Below, in pieces: positions 61,477-64,000 of a stretch of 64,000 nt of DNA. This DNA is from Saccoglossus kowalevskii (taxonomy: Eukaryota > Hemichordata > Enteropneusta > Harrimaniidae). Below the pieces are notes generated by a model, which was not told the origin of the DNA, ran no database searches, and saw nothing but the letters and a program-made list of their open reading frames with translations. Location: positions 723,951 to 787,950 of the forward strand of contig NW_003121911.1 in the NCBI RefSeq assembly GCF_000003605.2. The letters run 5' to 3'. The position numbers were made by a program, and so were the translations under genes. How positions within the stretch are numbered: position 1 is the first letter of the stretch; each line of letters opens with the position of its first letter.

Positions 61477-62995
61477 CTAGCTTTTGTGATTATTAGCTTG
61501 TAGGATAAGATATTCTATCATTTGTTTCGCAGAGGGCGTGTACACAGTTGCAAGATGGCGAAGCACGGCTAGCTGTCGTTCGTTGATCAAAGCCAAGTCA
61601 TCGTATGGTAGCATGTCTCCCTCATCGAATGGCGAAATGTCATGGCCAGTCGAAAGAACCTCTCGCTGGTTTATTATCGAAAGCTGAAAGAGTGAAAAGG
61701 TTAGAGTCAATGTGTGGATTCAGTTGACGTCAGATAGTGATTTCGCACTGAAAAGTATAACTTGAAACAGAGTTGCTCATGCACGCATAAATGAACAAGT
61801 GTGGTGGAAATACGTACGCACATATTTCCTAACAACTAGTGTTCGCCCCAGGTGGATGGAGAGTACTCCCATAGTTGGACGGTATACGGGTATACGGGTA
61901 TGCGCCGATGTTTTTACTCCATTTTACGATTTTAGCAAAAGTTAGGACATATTTTTGCGAAAACGCCCTCAACGTCGAAAAGGAAGCATTCCAACCCCAA
62001 ATCCAGATGAGAGTACCCTTCCGGATCGCGCAACAATCACAGAGAATGGAGGGGACATACAACTGAAACACTGATTATTTTACATAACATAAACAAAGCG
62101 TAACGATGCTAACGTAACGATGCTAAGTCACGTAACACTAAACGTAAATACAATAAATTACGCAGTACTTATATAAACAACAACAACTAACACAAAAACA
62201 CGTCTGTACGTGCGACTCCATAAACTTACAAAATCGGGAGCCTCTGTTAGCTGTGATAGAAAACATTACGTAAGAGGTCAATGAAATCAAGCAACATAGC
62301 GAATTAACAAAACTAACCGGAACGGAAATGAACCATCGCAATTCATATAAAGTGACCGGTGCCATAATGTGGTAACATGGTTCAAATGTTTTTGTTTTTC
62401 TTTTAATATTTAGCTGATAACAGATTCAACTTACCACGGAGTTAATGTCCGTTATCGTACGCCTCAATCTCAAAGCAATCTCTTGGAAATCAGTCGCAAA
62501 ATCACCTCCAAGTTGAGCGTTGAAGATCTCGTCCTCGAGAATTAAAACAACAAATACGTGGAACACTTCGAAGTCATTTCTTACCCTCACCAGTAGGTCA
62601 TTATCCTGTTTGCATAACAAAGGAAACTGGTTACTTCGCGGAAAATTTCTGTCTCGTAATGTATGTCTATTTCCTAAGCGGTATGAATTTCAGAACATAA
62701 ACGTCTAAATTTCGAAACAGAGTAAATAAATGAAGTTCGATTGATATGTTCATGTCCTCTGAACATAATGCTTGTCAACGAATGGTAATGTCACGACTAT
62801 AATGTTTATCTGATTGCATACTTAGTCTAATGCAATTCGCGTCATAGAAACGACAATTTCTACCATGCACGGTTTCCAGGTACGACTCACCGATGTCCTC
62901 ATCATCTCTATCCTTGTGAAGGAACGTGGAAGTGTCAGATGCGGGTAGGCACTGATAACTTGGTCAACGTCAATGTCATGGAAACGATTAATTTT
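61477..62995 (-). CDS. CKL6 (partial, last three exons): four-helix cytokine, CNTF-like helix C
   Basis: Three exons found: 62995-62891 (35 codons), 62605-62435 (57 codons) and 61683-61477 (68 codons plus stop). All introns are phase 0 and donors are GTGAGT and GTAAGT. The first has TLPRSF, the Leu-Pro marker of the exon-3 class. The second contains FHVFVVLILEDE, compared with FHVLLARLLEDQ of CNTF helix C (6 of 12 identical, from memory), followed by GGDF where CNTF has EGDF. The terminal exon has helix D (LALINERQLAVLRHLATVYT and on). The leader and helix-A exons were not found between 63000 and 64000 and may lie beyond the right edge, since the equivalent intron varies from 90 bp to 2.8 kb among paralogues. 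No break is seen in the three exons. Confidence 0.76.
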
Positions 62996-64000
62996 CTGAT
63001 GGAAAACAGAATTAAAAAATTAATAAATTAGATTTTAAACAAACAAGGCAAGAGAATGTTGATCTGAAGCAACGTGTCACGTAGAATGCACGAATTGATG
63101 AAATGTGTTCACAACCATACACTGAGGGTTGAACAGAATATACAATACATCCAAATTATACACATACATTCAATTAAATATGGCGTGTGTTTTCTAGTCA
63201 GTTAATTAAATCAAATTATGTAGACGTATTTATATGTATCCTATACACAATGACGGTTCAGCGTAAGAAAACAGTGAAATCATTTTCGATATCTTATTGG
63301 TCAAGGCAAGCAATCTAAATATGTTGACATTGATCATGGCAGCAATCAGTAAATATGCCAATATCTCAAGAAGAGAAATGAGAAATTTATTTATTCGATA
63401 ATTTCTGCTAGTTCCAAATGTCAACTATAACATGTTTGCGATACAGAGCTTAATACGTGTGTAAAACCCACAGGTTGAATTGCTTTCGAAATTATTAATC
63501 ACGTTAATAATACGTATCTCAAACCGCAAATATATTGATGCTTCAAATATAATCTTAATGGCGTAAATGGCGATAATGGATATTATTTATGATAAAGGAT
63601 GAACGCACTACGATGTCTTAAATGCGCGCTCATATATTACGATTTTTAAGGTTTAAAACTAATAAATGGGATGACATATATTTCAAATTTGTGACTCTAC
63701 AAAATCCTATTTATTTAACGCGTACAGTAATTTTCAGGTTTGCCTTGCGCATGCTCGGAATGACAATTACTGCAGTCGGTAATAAATAAATCTAAGATTA
63801 TGTTAAGTAGTAGCACCATTTACACTGATTAAAACAAAATAAATTAAATAAATAAATCTGATACTGTATGGTCGTTCGCGAGATATCGCATATGTATTTA
63901 GTTGCTATATCGTATTGATGAAAAACGCGAATATCCCAATAAATATCAGCCGGGTTTCTATTGTTATTATGATTCACATAAGGTACATATACTTGTATCA
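62996..64000. other. CKL6 upstream sequence, first exons not identified
   Basis: AT-rich. A 64-codon minus-strand frame (63424-63230) has a hydrophobic run but no donor that would join the CKL6 exon at 62995. It is either intron of CKL6 or its 5' flank. Confidence 0.4.

Overview
This is nuclear DNA of an invertebrate animal: AT-rich, intron-rich, with GT/AG splice sites, small TTAA-flanked inverted-repeat elements, a decayed non-LTR retrotransposon and two assembly gaps (N runs at 29093-29425 and 41646-42055). The Lbx homeobox protein is very close to vertebrate LBX1 (same N-terminal block, same Groucho-type motif, same acidic tail). Together with cytokines that look CNTF-like, this points to a deuterostome invertebrate such as a hemichordate, echinoderm or amphioxus. 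The species cannot be fixed from the window.

Layout. 5.1-7.8 kb, minus strand: a two-exon Lbx gene. 7.8-14.5 kb: no gene recognised; holds a 1.35-kb minisatellite with a 25-bp unit and a higher-order period of about 427 bp. 14.5-25.4 kb, plus strand: two sigma-class glutathione S-transferase genes. The first has a separate leader exon encoding an N-myristoylation-type MGCSGSKS start. The second carries in an intron a near-identical 662-bp copy of DNA from the neighbouring cytokine gene, flanked by 102-bp direct repeats.

27.3 kb to the right edge, minus strand: six tandem genes (called here CKL1 to CKL6, my labels), none of them visible as one long reading frame. Each was assembled from small exons. 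The five complete ones predict secreted proteins of about 215-320 residues with a leader peptide and four helical segments. All six share one exon plan, where visible: a tiny or signal-peptide exon, a helix-A exon, a 32-37 codon exon with a conserved Leu-Pro, a 50-62 codon helix-C exon and a terminal helix-D exon. Intron phases are 1-0-0-0, or 0-0-0 where exons 1 and 2 are fused. This is the IL-6/G-CSF gene plan, and the best residue matches I can make are to CNTF. I regard this cluster as the most important content of the window: a candidate invertebrate family of IL-6/CNTF-type helical cytokines, strongly diverged between copies. One orphan helix-D-like exon (44.9 kb) and one weaker orphan exon (39.5 kb) suggest further decayed or unresolved copies.

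Between CKL5 and CKL6 lie about 200-bp inverted repeats around a 3-kb segment containing a decayed LINE, a long AT repeat and a tetranucleotide repeat. The GSTs and the cytokine cluster are convergent neighbours. Nothing in the sequence shows that Lbx, the GSTs and the cytokines act together. The cytokines would be secreted ligands of a gp130-type receptor and JAK/STAT, which is inference from the family.
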